Below are positions 27,191 through 36,386 of a stretch of 64,000 bases of DNA, piece after piece. The notes beneath the pieces were generated by a model, which worked only from the letters and a program-made list of their open reading frames with translations, ran no database searches and was not told the origin of the DNA. Every line of letters starts with the position of its first letter. Position 1 is the first letter of the stretch. Source of the stretch: Paracoccaceae bacterium (GTDB lineage Bacteria; Pseudomonadota; Alphaproteobacteria; Rhodobacterales; Rhodobacteraceae). Both the position numbers and the translations under genes were made by a program. The stretch covers positions 202,828 to 266,827 of the forward strand of contig JAOGIM010000001.1 of assembly GCA_028150825.1 (NCBI GenBank), in the 5' to 3' direction.

Positions 27191-27925
27191 TTACATTTTA
27201 AAAAGAGGTGGGACTTTGAAGTTGCGAAGATCGGTAAATGCCGGCGTACCATCCTTGTTAACTCCTAAATCAATCAAAGACCCTTTTGGAACAAGCCAAA
27301 ATAATGAATTGTTCGTTACATCTGTTTGGCTCGCCAACTCGAGCGCCCAGTTTTCAGCTCGGGGTGCTGAGATTATTTCACTGCTTTGCGAACTGTTTGG
27401 AACTGGCATCTTTTGATATTTTGCATAGTACAAATTGTTATACTTCGAATTTCTAGAGTGGTAAAACTTTACAGCTTTTTCCCACGTCCCCGTTTCTTTA
27501 TAAAGTTCTTGCAAGAACTTAGCAGCGTAAGATACATTTTCGATAGGTGAAATCATATCTTCGAGACTGTCAAAATGGCGAGCGTGCCAGCGTAAATTTA
27601 ATTGCATACACCCCACATCCACATTTTTTTCACCAAGTGCGATGAGGTTACCAAGCTTATTTAAAGCGGCTGTTTTAGTATCTAAAAAATAACCCTTCCC
27701 AGCATTATTCAATGACCAAGGCCAACTCACATATTCGCCTTTAAAACTTCGGCCAGATTCTAGCCTAGCAATTTTATATAAGACTTTTTTAGGCACCAAA
27801 GTAGCATGCGCCACGCTGTCAATACTATCGTCACAAACAGTAGTTACAGAAGCGCTGAGGGAGGCGATTGTAGCCATCCAAAAAAGGAAAACTGTTACTA
27901 AAAGTACTTTTATTTTTATATTCAT
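27191..27925 (-). CDS. Flagellar lytic transglycosylase (SltF-like)
   Basis: A 244-residue exported protein: signal peptide (about 1-25), then an SLT fold with catalytic Glu in YKIARLESGRSFKGEYVSWP, GCMQLNLRWHARHFDSLEDM and NVSYAAKFLQELY; the region after about residue 175 is a non-catalytic tail. In Rhodobacter sphaeroides a separate exported transglycosylase (SltF) opens the peptidoglycan for the rod because FlgJ has no muramidase domain. The same division is seen here: FlgJ is 99 residues with only the rod-scaffold domain. Probably first gene of the slt...fliA operon, with a sigma-54-like site upstream. Confidence 0.78.
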   Translation of the reverse strand: MNIKIKVLLVTVFLFWMATIASLSASVTTVCDDSIDSVAHATLVPKKVLYKIARLESGRSFKGEYVSWPWSLNNAGKGYFLDTKTAALNKLGNLIALGEKNVDVGCMQLNLRWHARHFDSLEDMISPIENVSYAAKFLQELYKETGTWEKAVKFYHSRNSKYNNLYYAKYQKMPVPNSSQSSEIISAPRAENWALELASQTDVTNNSLFWLVPKGSLIDLGVNKDGTPAFTDLRNFKVPPLFKM

Positions 27926-27947
27926 AGAGACCTCACTTGCAAAACTA

Positions 27948-27965
27948 TTGCAAGAAGTGGACCAG
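27948..27965 (-). promoter_or_regulatory. Probable sigma-54 promoter of the slt...fliA operon
   Basis: Minus strand reads CTGGTCCACTTCTTGCAA: GG and GC are exactly 10 bases apart (-24/-12), -12 TTGCAA is consensus, -24 TGGTCC is 4/6. The GC lies 25 bp before the slt start. The -12 element is half of a perfect inverted repeat CTTGCAA-N5-TTGCAAG (27936-27954). Confidence 0.55.
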
Positions 27966-27984
27966 TTTTCAAATTAGCCACGTC

Positions 27985-29259
27985 TTAGCGCAGAAAATCA
28001 AAAAGGCTCTGGGTATTAACTTTCATATAAGTCTGCCGCGCAGCATCTCGAGTGACCAATAACGTTTGAAGTTCTGTAATCAAAGCCTCTATATCAGCGT
28101 CTCTTAATTTACCAATTTCAGTTTTTACAGCAAGTGACCTACTCGTAAGCACCGCTTCTTGAGACTCAGCATTTTTCATCCGAGCTCCTGCAGTAGTGCG
28201 CGAAATAGCGAGCTGAGTAACAAGGTCTTCAATGTTAGCACTTTGTAAAGAAAGGCCCTGCGTTTCATCACTAATCTTTACCGAAATAGTAGTCGTTCCC
28301 TTATCATAGACTTCAATATATTGCGAGGGCTTGGCCTTAGCCAATGAGTAACCTTCAATAGATACATTAGAAATTTTAATTAATTCAGTTGATCCAAGGC
28401 CAGATAATGAAATAACGCCTGTGTCGGAGACTTTCGCCGCCAAACCAGTTGTAGAACTATTGATGGCGTCCACGAGCGGGGTCATAGAGTCCGAGTTAAC
28501 AGTCGCAGAAATCTTTTCAGGGCCATTCGGACCCTCTAAAGTAAATGACCATGTTTGAGGCTCTCTGGATGCGTTCACCTTAAAATCTAGACCCTCCGCT
28601 ACTCCCGCCTGATGTTTTTGAACGAAATCTGTGCTTGTGAGGAGAGCATTAGAAAGCCCGTTCAAAACGTCAAATGAACTTTTTCTTTCATCCCCGGCTC
28701 CAATTTGCATGAAAACTCGACCACCATTCAAACTTGTGGGTAATTTTACCTTCTCTGAAACGCCTAGTGTATGTTCTCCCCCATCTCCACGATAGAGTAC
28801 TGTTCCATCTATTTGTTCACGAAAAGGGTCAGCTTCGGTTGAGAAGCCTCCAAAAAGCGAATCCCCAGCACTATCTGTAGCATTCGCCAAACCTAGAAGT
28901 GTTTCTCGAATTCCTAAAATTTCCTGCCGTGCTGCCAAACGCTCTGATTGTGTTACTGTGTCAGTGTTAGAAGCCACAAAGAGCTCTTTAACCCGAATTG
29001 CACCATTTATTGCGGTCTCTAATGTCGTATCCGCCAGGCCAAGCCTGTCGTTCACTTTAGATAGGTTCTTTTGATACTGAGAAAGGCGTGTGTCCAGTTC
29101 ATTCCTTGCTGATAGAGCAACCGCATCCATGGGCTGTGCCGAAGACTTAGGGATCCTGCTTCCAGTGGCAACCTGAGTTTGCAACCCTTGCAAACGATCT
29201 TCGATCGTTTTGAACTGATCAAGCATTTGCGTCGCGAACAACTTAGTTGAAATAGACAT
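27985..29259 (-). CDS. flgL: Hook-filament junction protein FlgL (HAP3)
   Basis: A 424-residue flagellin-like protein with N-terminal helix TKLFATQMLDQFKTIEDRLQ + GLQTQVATGSRI and C-terminal helix DADIEALITELQTLLVTRDA + ARQTYMKVNTQSLFDFLR. The HAP3 feature is homology to both flagellin ends with a small variable domain, here containing GDSLFGGFSTEADPF. FlgL joins FlgK to the filament. It follows flgK by 7 bp on the same strand and is the last gene of the flgG...L run. Confidence 0.92.
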   Translation of the reverse strand: MSISTKLFATQMLDQFKTIEDRLQGLQTQVATGSRIPKSSAQPMDAVALSARNELDTRLSQYQKNLSKVNDRLGLADTTLETAINGAIRVKELFVASNTDTVTQSERLAARQEILGIRETLLGLANATDSAGDSLFGGFSTEADPFREQIDGTVLYRGDGGEHTLGVSEKVKLPTSLNGGRVFMQIGAGDERKSSFDVLNGLSNALLTSTDFVQKHQAGVAEGLDFKVNASREPQTWSFTLEGPNGPEKISATVNSDSMTPLVDAINSSTTGLAAKVSDTGVISLSGLGSTELIKISNVSIEGYSLAKAKPSQYIEVYDKGTTTISVKISDETQGLSLQSANIEDLVTQLAISRTTAGARMKNAESQEAVLTSRSLAVKTEIGKLRDADIEALITELQTLLVTRDAARQTYMKVNTQSLFDFLR

Positions 29260-29266
29260 TCTATCC

Positions 29267-32200
29267 TCACATTATATTCAAGAGTGTATCAAACATTTGC
29301 CTTGCGGCCTTTAAGATTTCTGCGGCAGCCTTGTATGCTTGCTGCTGTTCTAACAGCCTTCCAGCTTCTTCGTCCAAGTTCACACCTGACAGCTCATCTT
29401 CAGCGACGACTGCCGCGTCTCGCATCGCTTCTGCCGACTGTTCAAGCATTCGGCCAGATACCAACTGGGAACCAACACCAAGGGCAATTGCTCGAAAGTC
29501 ATCCTGAAAACTTGAGCGACCATCCGATTTAACCCCAAGCTCGATCAGGGCGTCCATATTTCTGGAGTCGCCAGAATTTGATGTATTTAGACTAATATCA
29601 AAAACATCACCTTGATCGGCAAATCCTTTGAGCTCTATACGATATTTGTCCAGCTCAAAGTCTACGGCACCGTTGGAAAAGCGCGTTGCAATTGAATCAC
29701 CCGTTTTTGTATCGAAGAGCTCGACCTTTCCAATGGAACTATCAGTGACTTTTACCTTGTAGTTTTCTTCAGGCTCTTCTCCATTGAAGTAGTTAGCATT
29801 TTCATACTGCATGCCAAGTCTGCGTGATCCCTCTTTATCGAGAACAACAATTAGATCCTCTGGCGGTAGTTTATCGATAGAAAGAGTTTGCCCCGATAGA
29901 CCTGAAACTCCGACGGTTACTTCTGCAGGCTTAGAGCCGGAAGAAATAGTCTTAAAGCCATTTACGCCTATTTCGAAATCAAATTCTGCGACCTTGAGCC
30001 CTAAGCTCGCTGCACTGAGTGATGGCGTGACAGACATTGTGCCGTTCGTCTGAGACGAAACTAACGAAATAATCGGAGTGTAGACTGAGGAATCTAAAGT
30101 GAGACTTGCAACTTTATCACCAGTCAAAGCCACTAATTTTACACCGTTACCGATGGAAGTACCGTCAGACGTAAAAATATCATTCTTCGAATGCGTAGTA
30201 CTTGTTCCAGCATCGACGACCTTGTATTTAGTACCTGACTTCGAACTTGTTAGAGAAGAACCTTCAATAACACTGCTGTCGAAAGGTGAGATGAACTTAA
30301 GGTCATTATCACTCGAGGAAAATGTATATATTCCTCGGTCGTTATTAACAGTCACCGTTGCAGTGTCCGTCCCCAACTTGACATCAAAACTCTTGCTGAT
30401 ACCCGAGCGGACTAATTCCAAGGAAGTACCGATAGCAGTTCCACTTTCGTCTACTACAGCGCCAGAACTATTGAAATTCATTGTGAATTCTGAATTAAGT
30501 ACATGCGCTGCGGTAGCGGAGGCTACGACCTCAAACCTTTGACCAGCAGGAACCAACTTGATTCCTGCTTCTAGCGTCACACCATTAAGAAGGTAATTTG
30601 ACCCATCATATGTCAGTGTATGTTTATCTCCAACCGTCAATGTCGTATTTGATGTATTGTCAAGGATAAGCCATTCCGATGTTGCATCGGAAGTGTTCAA
30701 GTCACTTAGCGCATGAATGTTCATAGCGGTTGTGAAGTCTGAGTTGCCACCAGTCCCGTTTGTACCGCCATCTCCAGTCAAGACTTTCGTGATTGTCCCA
30801 GTGCCCGTCAACGTGCCACCGTCAGAAGTGAAAATCGTACCAACTGATTGAGCGACGTTGTTGGAGGAGTTTGCACTTGAAAAAGTTGTAGTGCCGAGAG
30901 ATGTGACCATATACTTCTTTGCGTTAGTAAGACCTGCCGTTACGATAATAGAATTGGCAGTCGCCTCCCCCTCGGTCAGGCTAAAGGTTCGACCTCTAAG
31001 AATTGTATCAGAGTTTGCATCAGTGGTGGCAAAACCAAACTCTTTAGCATCAGTATTGTTTGACACTTTAATACTTTGCCCACTCATAACACCAGATGGC
31101 GCTGAGATACCTAGCTGATGTCCGCCAATCACTTTTTCCGAAGTCACTAAGATTCTATCACTTTCAATACCGGTCACGGAATATGCACCATCTTTATATT
31201 TTAGGGTGTATTCAGTCGCTCCAACTGTGAATGCCATAGTAGAATTTTCAGTAGGTAAATCTGTTATTATACTTCCTTGTAAAGAAGGAAGGGCCGCCAA
31301 GTCTCTAGCTTTCTGAATAAGCTGCTTTGAAATACTATCCGAGGTGAACTCTTTAAGATCGCGCCCTTTGAGTGATACGGAAAGAGCCGGAGACTTTTGG
31401 CCATTTAATGACGAAGTAAGGGAGAACTCTGCGTTAGGAGACGCAATACGTAATCCATCTGGGCTGGCCTGAGGGGCGAGCTGGTCTGCAGTTAGCTCCC
31501 AATTAAAGTCAGCCACAGATCCTGAAGCCGATAATGAACGCGCCACACCACCACTAATCATAGCGTCAGCCTGCGCGGTCACGCTTTGTCCAAGGGTTGA
31601 CTTAATAACAAATTCACGCGGTGACTTAAGATCAAGCGTCCCCATAATTTTTGTCGCCTGAGTTAAGGCTACATCCGTCGATACTAATTTATTATATGAT
31701 TGATCAAGAACATTTACATTCATTCGAGAACCAGAGAACTGGTCGAGGCTTATATCTTGCCCAGTAGCATCAATAAGTACAATTTTTTTTCCATCTTTGG
31801 ATACTTCGGCTGTGATGCCAGTACGTGCAAACTGGTCGTTTATAGGCTTTACTAGTGTGGTAAGATCACCGTTTGTGTAACTTTTTGCAATCGTTATTTG
31901 GTCGCCATCATAAGTATTTATATTAAAGCTAACATTCCCACTTGTGGCAGCTGAAGAATCTAACTCCAAGGATGCCAATGTCTTTGCTGTAGCCGAAATG
32001 CCCTCTGACGTTAGAGCGCTATTAATCTTTTCAGCGATCATTTTGACAGATAAAGATCCTTGAATTGCGATGTCTTTATTTACCAAATTATCCGATGTGG
32101 TAAAATTAAGCGTCTGCGCAGAAATTTTATTAAGCGCCGGGTTCTGTTGTATTAACTCATCTAAGTTCTGACTTGTGAGCACTGACGCGACTGTGTCTAC

Positions 32201-34234
32201 TTTGAAATATCCACCGGGCAGTAAATTATTAATTTCTGCACCACGGTAGCCAGCCCCACCTATTTCATTTAGATAATCGGCTCGATAAACCGCATTGCGA
32301 TTGAAACCGTTTTCGACAGTCAACAGGTTTGTTGCATCAGTTCCACTCAATGGTATTCCAGCAATCTGGCGGCCTTCCCTTGTGAATACCTTAAATCCTG
32401 ATGCCACCTCACTCTCGGTCAAAACAGCATTTGCGGTACTGCCTGATTTTAGCGTAAATGTACTGGCTCCAAACGCCGCCGCACCACTAAATTTTAATCC
32501 TCCTTCGAAACCAGACGCAAATAAGCCAAGGTCTTTCAAGGTCTGTGGAGGCGTTCCGTTCGTTTTAAGCACGCCATCGTTTAAATTTTCTGCAATATCT
32601 TGCGGCCTAAAGTATCGGTTTAAGCTTGGTTCCGGATCAACCGAAGAAAACGTATGCGTAACTCCACCGATCGTAAGCTGAAAGCTACTCAACGGATCGC
32701 TTGATGAAAAATTAATAGAAGTCGTTGCATTTTGCCCGAAGGACGATAAGTCGAGTTTTTCAACATTCGATGGAATATAGCCTACTGCGCCACCTGTCAA
32801 AAACTCTGTGTAAGAAATCGGTGATAGAGAATTATTAGTTACATCGATTAAGCTCGTTAGATTTGGCTCATTGGCCGTAATAAGCTGACTTTCTAAGTTT
32901 GCCGATCCAGCATTTGTACTTCCAGGGGTAATAACAAAATTGGCTCCAGCTGCAAATTCTGATCCATCTTTCAACAAAAACGAAACTCTTTCAGCGTCAC
33001 CACTCATTTTGGAGACTTGGAAGGTATCTCCGTGGGTAGCCTTGGAGTTCACCTGGACAACCATTCCGTCAATTTTAATTTCGCTTCGGCCAGTACCTAT
33101 AATTTTACCAAAACTATCAGTGCCAGACCAAAAATTTACACGTCCATCATAAGTGAATTTTATGTCTGAAACGCTATCAATTTTCCCAGGAACTTCCATC
33201 AAGGTTATGTCAAGTTCAGAACTATTTCCTTTTTCTTGTATAACTTCGAATTTTCTGGCGGTAAAAGCTTCTTTACCTCGTTCACCATCAAAATCTATGC
33301 CTGAGGTATGTACAGTGTTGACTTCGTCTACAAATCTAGTCGCTAAAAGGTCCAGACTTTTCTCAGTAGATTGGATAATATCAAGGCTATCTGCTAAGCC
33401 CTTGAGAGATCCATCATCCAAACTCTTGAAAACCATGCCACTTCCCAATTGGAAAATAGTGCCGGATATATCACTGTGCGTTGTATTTATGGGGGTTATA
33501 TCTTCACCACTTACGAGCTGCGGCCCCTCCTTGTAGCGCCCAAGCCTCAGATCAGCTTCGCTTCTTTGACCATAGTTTACTGAGACACGGATTATGCTAG
33601 AAATTTCATTTACCAACCTATCCCGTTCATCCAAAAGTGCGAGTGGTGGAGCGGCGCCAATATTTGACGACCGCAGCCTTCCGTTTACTTGACCAAGACT
33701 TTCCGTCAAGCGGTTCACTTTTTCCACATCAGCATCAACCAAACTGCGCAATTGCGATTTCAAATCACCGACGACTTGCGCCGTTGTATTGAATGAATTT
33801 GCTAGTCCATTTGCTTGTTCTATTGCTGCTGCTCTTGGAGCAAGATCACCTGGATTAGCAGCAATATCAGAAAGTTTAGAAAAGAATTCTGACATTTGGG
33901 AAGCAAGATCACCATCAGTTGGCAAAAGAAAATCTTCAAGGCGTTCCAATGAAGCAACAAAATGATTAGCTGTTTGAAACTTACTTTCTGCAGAATTAGC
34001 ACTTTGCACCAAGTAAGCATCAAATGCTCGCCTTACATCACCAATTTGGACCCCAAGACCAAGCTGGCCAGTTTTTGATGCAAGCGAACTTTGTCCACCC
34101 GAGACTTCCAGCATATCGGCATCCCGCCGATGATATCCATCCGTATTGACATTCGCAATATTTTGGCCAGTCACGTTAAGTGCCTGACGTTGTGCATTTA
34201 TAGCACTTTTGCCAATATCAATAAGTCCCGCCAA
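29267..34234 (-). CDS. flgK: Giant hook-filament junction protein FlgK (HAP1)
   Basis: A 1655-residue protein, about three times the usual 450-650. Ends are normal: N-terminal GLIDIGKSAINAQRQALNVT, GQNIANVNTDGYHRRDADML, and C-terminal RLLEQQQAYKAAAEILKAAR + QMFDTLLNIM. Residues about 330-1540 form an enlarged, Ser/Thr/Gly/Asp-rich, cysteine-free exposed region containing many beta-rich modules. Residues about 1100-1275 (nt 30410-30937) are homologous to residues about 697-885 of the hook protein FlgE. The frame is intact over 4.97 kb and antisense frames inside it are shadows. Neighbours flgJ (12 bp) and flgL (7 bp). Confidence 0.93.
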   Translation of the reverse strand: MAGLIDIGKSAINAQRQALNVTGQNIANVNTDGYHRRDADMLEVSGGQSSLASKTGQLGLGVQIGDVRRAFDAYLVQSANSAESKFQTANHFVASLERLEDFLLPTDGDLASQMSEFFSKLSDIAANPGDLAPRAAAIEQANGLANSFNTTAQVVGDLKSQLRSLVDADVEKVNRLTESLGQVNGRLRSSNIGAAPPLALLDERDRLVNEISSIIRVSVNYGQRSEADLRLGRYKEGPQLVSGEDITPINTTHSDISGTIFQLGSGMVFKSLDDGSLKGLADSLDIIQSTEKSLDLLATRFVDEVNTVHTSGIDFDGERGKEAFTARKFEVIQEKGNSSELDITLMEVPGKIDSVSDIKFTYDGRVNFWSGTDSFGKIIGTGRSEIKIDGMVVQVNSKATHGDTFQVSKMSGDAERVSFLLKDGSEFAAGANFVITPGSTNAGSANLESQLITANEPNLTSLIDVTNNSLSPISYTEFLTGGAVGYIPSNVEKLDLSSFGQNATTSINFSSSDPLSSFQLTIGGVTHTFSSVDPEPSLNRYFRPQDIAENLNDGVLKTNGTPPQTLKDLGLFASGFEGGLKFSGAAAFGASTFTLKSGSTANAVLTESEVASGFKVFTREGRQIAGIPLSGTDATNLLTVENGFNRNAVYRADYLNEIGGAGYRGAEINNLLPGGYFKVDTVASVLTSQNLDELIQQNPALNKISAQTLNFTTSDNLVNKDIAIQGSLSVKMIAEKINSALTSEGISATAKTLASLELDSSAATSGNVSFNINTYDGDQITIAKSYTNGDLTTLVKPINDQFARTGITAEVSKDGKKIVLIDATGQDISLDQFSGSRMNVNVLDQSYNKLVSTDVALTQATKIMGTLDLKSPREFVIKSTLGQSVTAQADAMISGGVARSLSASGSVADFNWELTADQLAPQASPDGLRIASPNAEFSLTSSLNGQKSPALSVSLKGRDLKEFTSDSISKQLIQKARDLAALPSLQGSIITDLPTENSTMAFTVGATEYTLKYKDGAYSVTGIESDRILVTSEKVIGGHQLGISAPSGVMSGQSIKVSNNTDAKEFGFATTDANSDTILRGRTFSLTEGEATANSIIVTAGLTNAKKYMVTSLGTTTFSSANSSNNVAQSVGTIFTSDGGTLTGTGTITKVLTGDGGTNGTGGNSDFTTAMNIHALSDLNTSDATSEWLILDNTSNTTLTVGDKHTLTYDGSNYLLNGVTLEAGIKLVPAGQRFEVVASATAAHVLNSEFTMNFNSSGAVVDESGTAIGTSLELVRSGISKSFDVKLGTDTATVTVNNDRGIYTFSSSDNDLKFISPFDSSVIEGSSLTSSKSGTKYKVVDAGTSTTHSKNDIFTSDGTSIGNGVKLVALTGDKVASLTLDSSVYTPIISLVSSQTNGTMSVTPSLSAASLGLKVAEFDFEIGVNGFKTISSGSKPAEVTVGVSGLSGQTLSIDKLPPEDLIVVLDKEGSRRLGMQYENANYFNGEEPEENYKVKVTDSSIGKVELFDTKTGDSIATRFSNGAVDFELDKYRIELKGFADQGDVFDISLNTSNSGDSRNMDALIELGVKSDGRSSFQDDFRAIALGVGSQLVSGRMLEQSAEAMRDAAVVAEDELSGVNLDEEAGRLLEQQQAYKAAAEILKAARQMFDTLLNIM

Positions 34235-34246
34235 CTGCTGTCTCCA

Positions 34247-34546
34247 CTATTTTCGGCTAAATTGATCGACTATTGCTTCAGCTATTCCCAAACTACTTTG
34301 TTCAGAAACTAACTTAGAGGTTTCGCGGTCCATCATCTCTAAAAATGGAGCAGAGCCAGATGTGTCCAAGGGATCGTCAAACAATTTTGCTGACCTTGCC
34401 GCCTTCATCAGTTCATTTACAAATATAGCCTCAAACTGCTCCGCCACCTCTGCGAGAGAAGCTTGATCATTGCTCTTGCTATGCTCAAATGACTTCTGCA
34501 AAATGGCAGGCTGGGTGGGAGTTATGCTTACAAAATTATCGCTCAT
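34247..34546 (-). CDS. flgJ: Rod-scaffold protein FlgJ, single domain
   Basis: A 99-residue protein with the rod-binding domain: EVAEQFEAIFVNELMKAARS and PFLEMMDRETSKLVSEQSSL. The C-terminal muramidase domain of enteric FlgJ is missing, so the lytic activity must come from another protein; the SltF-like gene at 27.2-27.9 kb is the obvious candidate. Short FlgJ is usual in alphaproteobacteria. Lies 11 bp after flgI and 12 bp before flgK in the operon. Confidence 0.9.
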   Translation of the reverse strand: MSDNFVSITPTQPAILQKSFEHSKSNDQASLAEVAEQFEAIFVNELMKAARSAKLFDDPLDTSGSAPFLEMMDRETSKLVSEQSSLGIAEAIVDQFSRK

Positions 34547-34557
34547 TATCCATTGCC

Positions 34558-35685
34558 TTACATTATGATTAACTGTGCCCGAAGTGCACCAGAAACTTTT
34601 AAACCCTCAAGAATCGCCACTAGATCAGACGGCGTTGCACCAACCGCATTCACAGCGTCTACTATGTCTGTCAAACTTACGCCTGGATCGAAAATAAATG
34701 CCTTGGCGATTTCTTCTTCGGCTTGAATATCCGTATCAGGCGTTACAACTGGAGCCGCAGGCGTGGCAACAACCGCATCATCTGTTACAATGACATTATC
34801 CTGAGGCGTGACAATTGGATCCTCTGTTACGCGAACTGTCATGCTTCCGTGGGTTATGGCGGCAGGTGTCACCCGCACGTTTCCATTGATAATGATTGTG
34901 CCAGTGCGCGAGTTAACTATAACTTGCGCGGGCGGCGCTGCTGGCTCTACCTCAACATTTTCCAATAATCCTACAAAGGCCACTCTTTGGCTAGGGTCAA
35001 TAGGCGCTCGGATACGAATGGAGGAGGCGTCTATCGGAACCGCAACCCCATCTCCAAAAATCTCACCCACAGCCTCTGCCACTGCTGCTGCAGTTGAGAA
35101 GTCATTACGGTGAAGATTTAAAACAAGGTACTCATTTTGTAGAAACGGTGTTTCAACCAGTTTCTCAACGGTCGCCCCCTGCGGAACGCGTCCTACTGTG
35201 GGAATATTCACAGTTAAAGACGAATTATCATCACCCTCTACACCAAGACCGCCAACTGCAAGATTGCCTTGAGCAATTGCATAAGTTTGTCCGTCAGCTC
35301 CCAGAAGCGGTGTCATAAGCAAAGTGCCACCACGAAGTGAACCAGCGCCACCAAGCGCTGAGACTGTTACATCCAATTGCTGGCCTGGCTTCATAAACGG
35401 AGTGAGCTCTGCCGTAACCATCACCGCAGCGGTGTTAGCACCAGAAAGCCCAGCGGCATCAGTTGACATGCCAAACCTAGATAGCATTGCTTGCATAGAC
35501 TGTATCGTGAGACCCAAATTAGCATCGCCCGTACCAGACAAACCTACGACCAGTCCGTATCCTACAAGCTGATTATTTCTAACGCCCGCAAGGCTCGTAA
35601 GATCTTTGATCCTGTCAGCAAATGATGCCACTGAGAAAAAGCTCAGAAGCAAAGCCGTTCCTAGTCTGAATATTGCATGTCTCAT
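34558..35685 (-). CDS. flgI: Flagellar P-ring protein FlgI
   Basis: A 375-residue protein with signal peptide (1-23, ASFA) and nearly complete family signature: [60 protein letters not shown] and [21 protein letters not shown]-terminal [16 protein letters not shown] is the normal end. A variable acidic-Thr/Val-rich stretch (about 300-330, with repeated VTP/PVV) is an insertion in the loop. Forms the P ring around the rod in the peptidoglycan layer; FlgA is its chaperone (57.6 kb). Confidence 0.95.
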   Translation of the reverse strand: MRHAIFRLGTALLLSFFSVASFADRIKDLTSLAGVRNNQLVGYGLVVGLSGTGDANLGLTIQSMQAMLSRFGMSTDAAGLSGANTAAVMVTAELTPFMKPGQQLDVTVSALGGAGSLRGGTLLMTPLLGADGQTYAIAQGNLAVGGLGVEGDDNSSLTVNIPTVGRVPQGATVEKLVETPFLQNEYLVLNLHRNDFSTAAAVAEAVGEIFGDGVAVPIDASSIRIRAPIDPSQRVAFVGLLENVEVEPAAPPAQVIVNSRTGTIIINGNVRVTPAAITHGSMTVRVTEDPIVTPQDNVIVTDDAVVATPAAPVVTPDTDIQAEEEIAKAFIFDPGVSLTDIVDAVNAVGATPSDLVAILEGLKVSGALRAQLIIM

Positions 35686-35695
35686 TTTGAACTTT

Positions 35696-36382
35696 CTAAA
35701 TTGGCGACACTACAGTGAACAGCTTAGACAACCAACCTCGTTTGCTAGTATCAGCGACTTCGCCTGCTCCAATGTATATAATTTCTGCATTCGCAAGTCT
35801 GTTCGAATTTACAATATTACCGATGCCAATATCCTGAGGTCGTACAATACCGCTGACGCGCACATACTCATCGCCATTATTCAAAGTGAGCTTTTTTTGC
35901 CCAAGAATTTGTAGATTTCCATTTGCATAAAGACGCACTACAGAAGCCGATACCAGACCAGTAATGGAATTTGACTGAGCTGCCGTGCCGCTGCCATTAA
36001 ATGCTTGAGTAGATCCCATTGTATAGTCTGCGTCAGTTGCACCTTTTCCCGTAATATCCTTCAATAGTCCCTGTGGGATAGTAACGCCAATACTGTCTGT
36101 TTTTCCTGTGACTGCGGATTGTGACTTAGTTGCGTTAAAGCTCTCACTTAGCGAAACTGTTAGAATGTCACCAACCTGAGAGGCCTTGCGCTCTGTAGCG
36201 AAGAGTCCATTCGACTGATTACTAAATATAGCGCCATCAGGATATGCCTTTGGAACATCCGGTTCTGGTACTACTGGCGCGAAGTCCGCACTTGCAATGT
36301 CCTCAACATAAGTTGAGCAAGCTCCAAGGACTAAGGTCATAATACAGATTAAAATTGACTTTAAACGCACTGGAATCACCAA
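35696..36382 (-). CDS. flgH: Flagellar L-ring lipoprotein FlgH
   Basis: A 228-residue lipoprotein: signal with lipobox LGAC (Cys22), then [24 protein letters not shown] segment ([20 protein letters not shown]), [24 protein letters not shown] segment and [17 protein letters not shown] ending WLSKLF. Forms the outer-membrane L ring. Start is TTG 36382 or GTG three bases on; both lie just after the flgG stop (4 bp), so translation is coupled. Confidence 0.94.
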   Translation of the reverse strand: MVIPVRLKSILICIMTLVLGACSTYVEDIASADFAPVVPEPDVPKAYPDGAIFSNQSNGLFATERKASQVGDILTVSLSESFNATKSQSAVTGKTDSIGVTIPQGLLKDITGKGATDADYTMGSTQAFNGSGTAAQSNSITGLVSASVVRLYANGNLQILGQKKLTLNNGDEYVRVSGIVRPQDIGIGNIVNSNRLANAEIIYIGAGEVADTSKRGWLSKLFTVVSPI

Positions 36383-36386
36383 ACTA

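Noticed and set aside
29284..34023. Many long open frames antisense to flgK (for example 30099-30542, 32295-32681, 33153-33536)
   Set aside because: They lie wholly inside the intact giant flgK frame, show no family resemblance and are explained by its codon bias.
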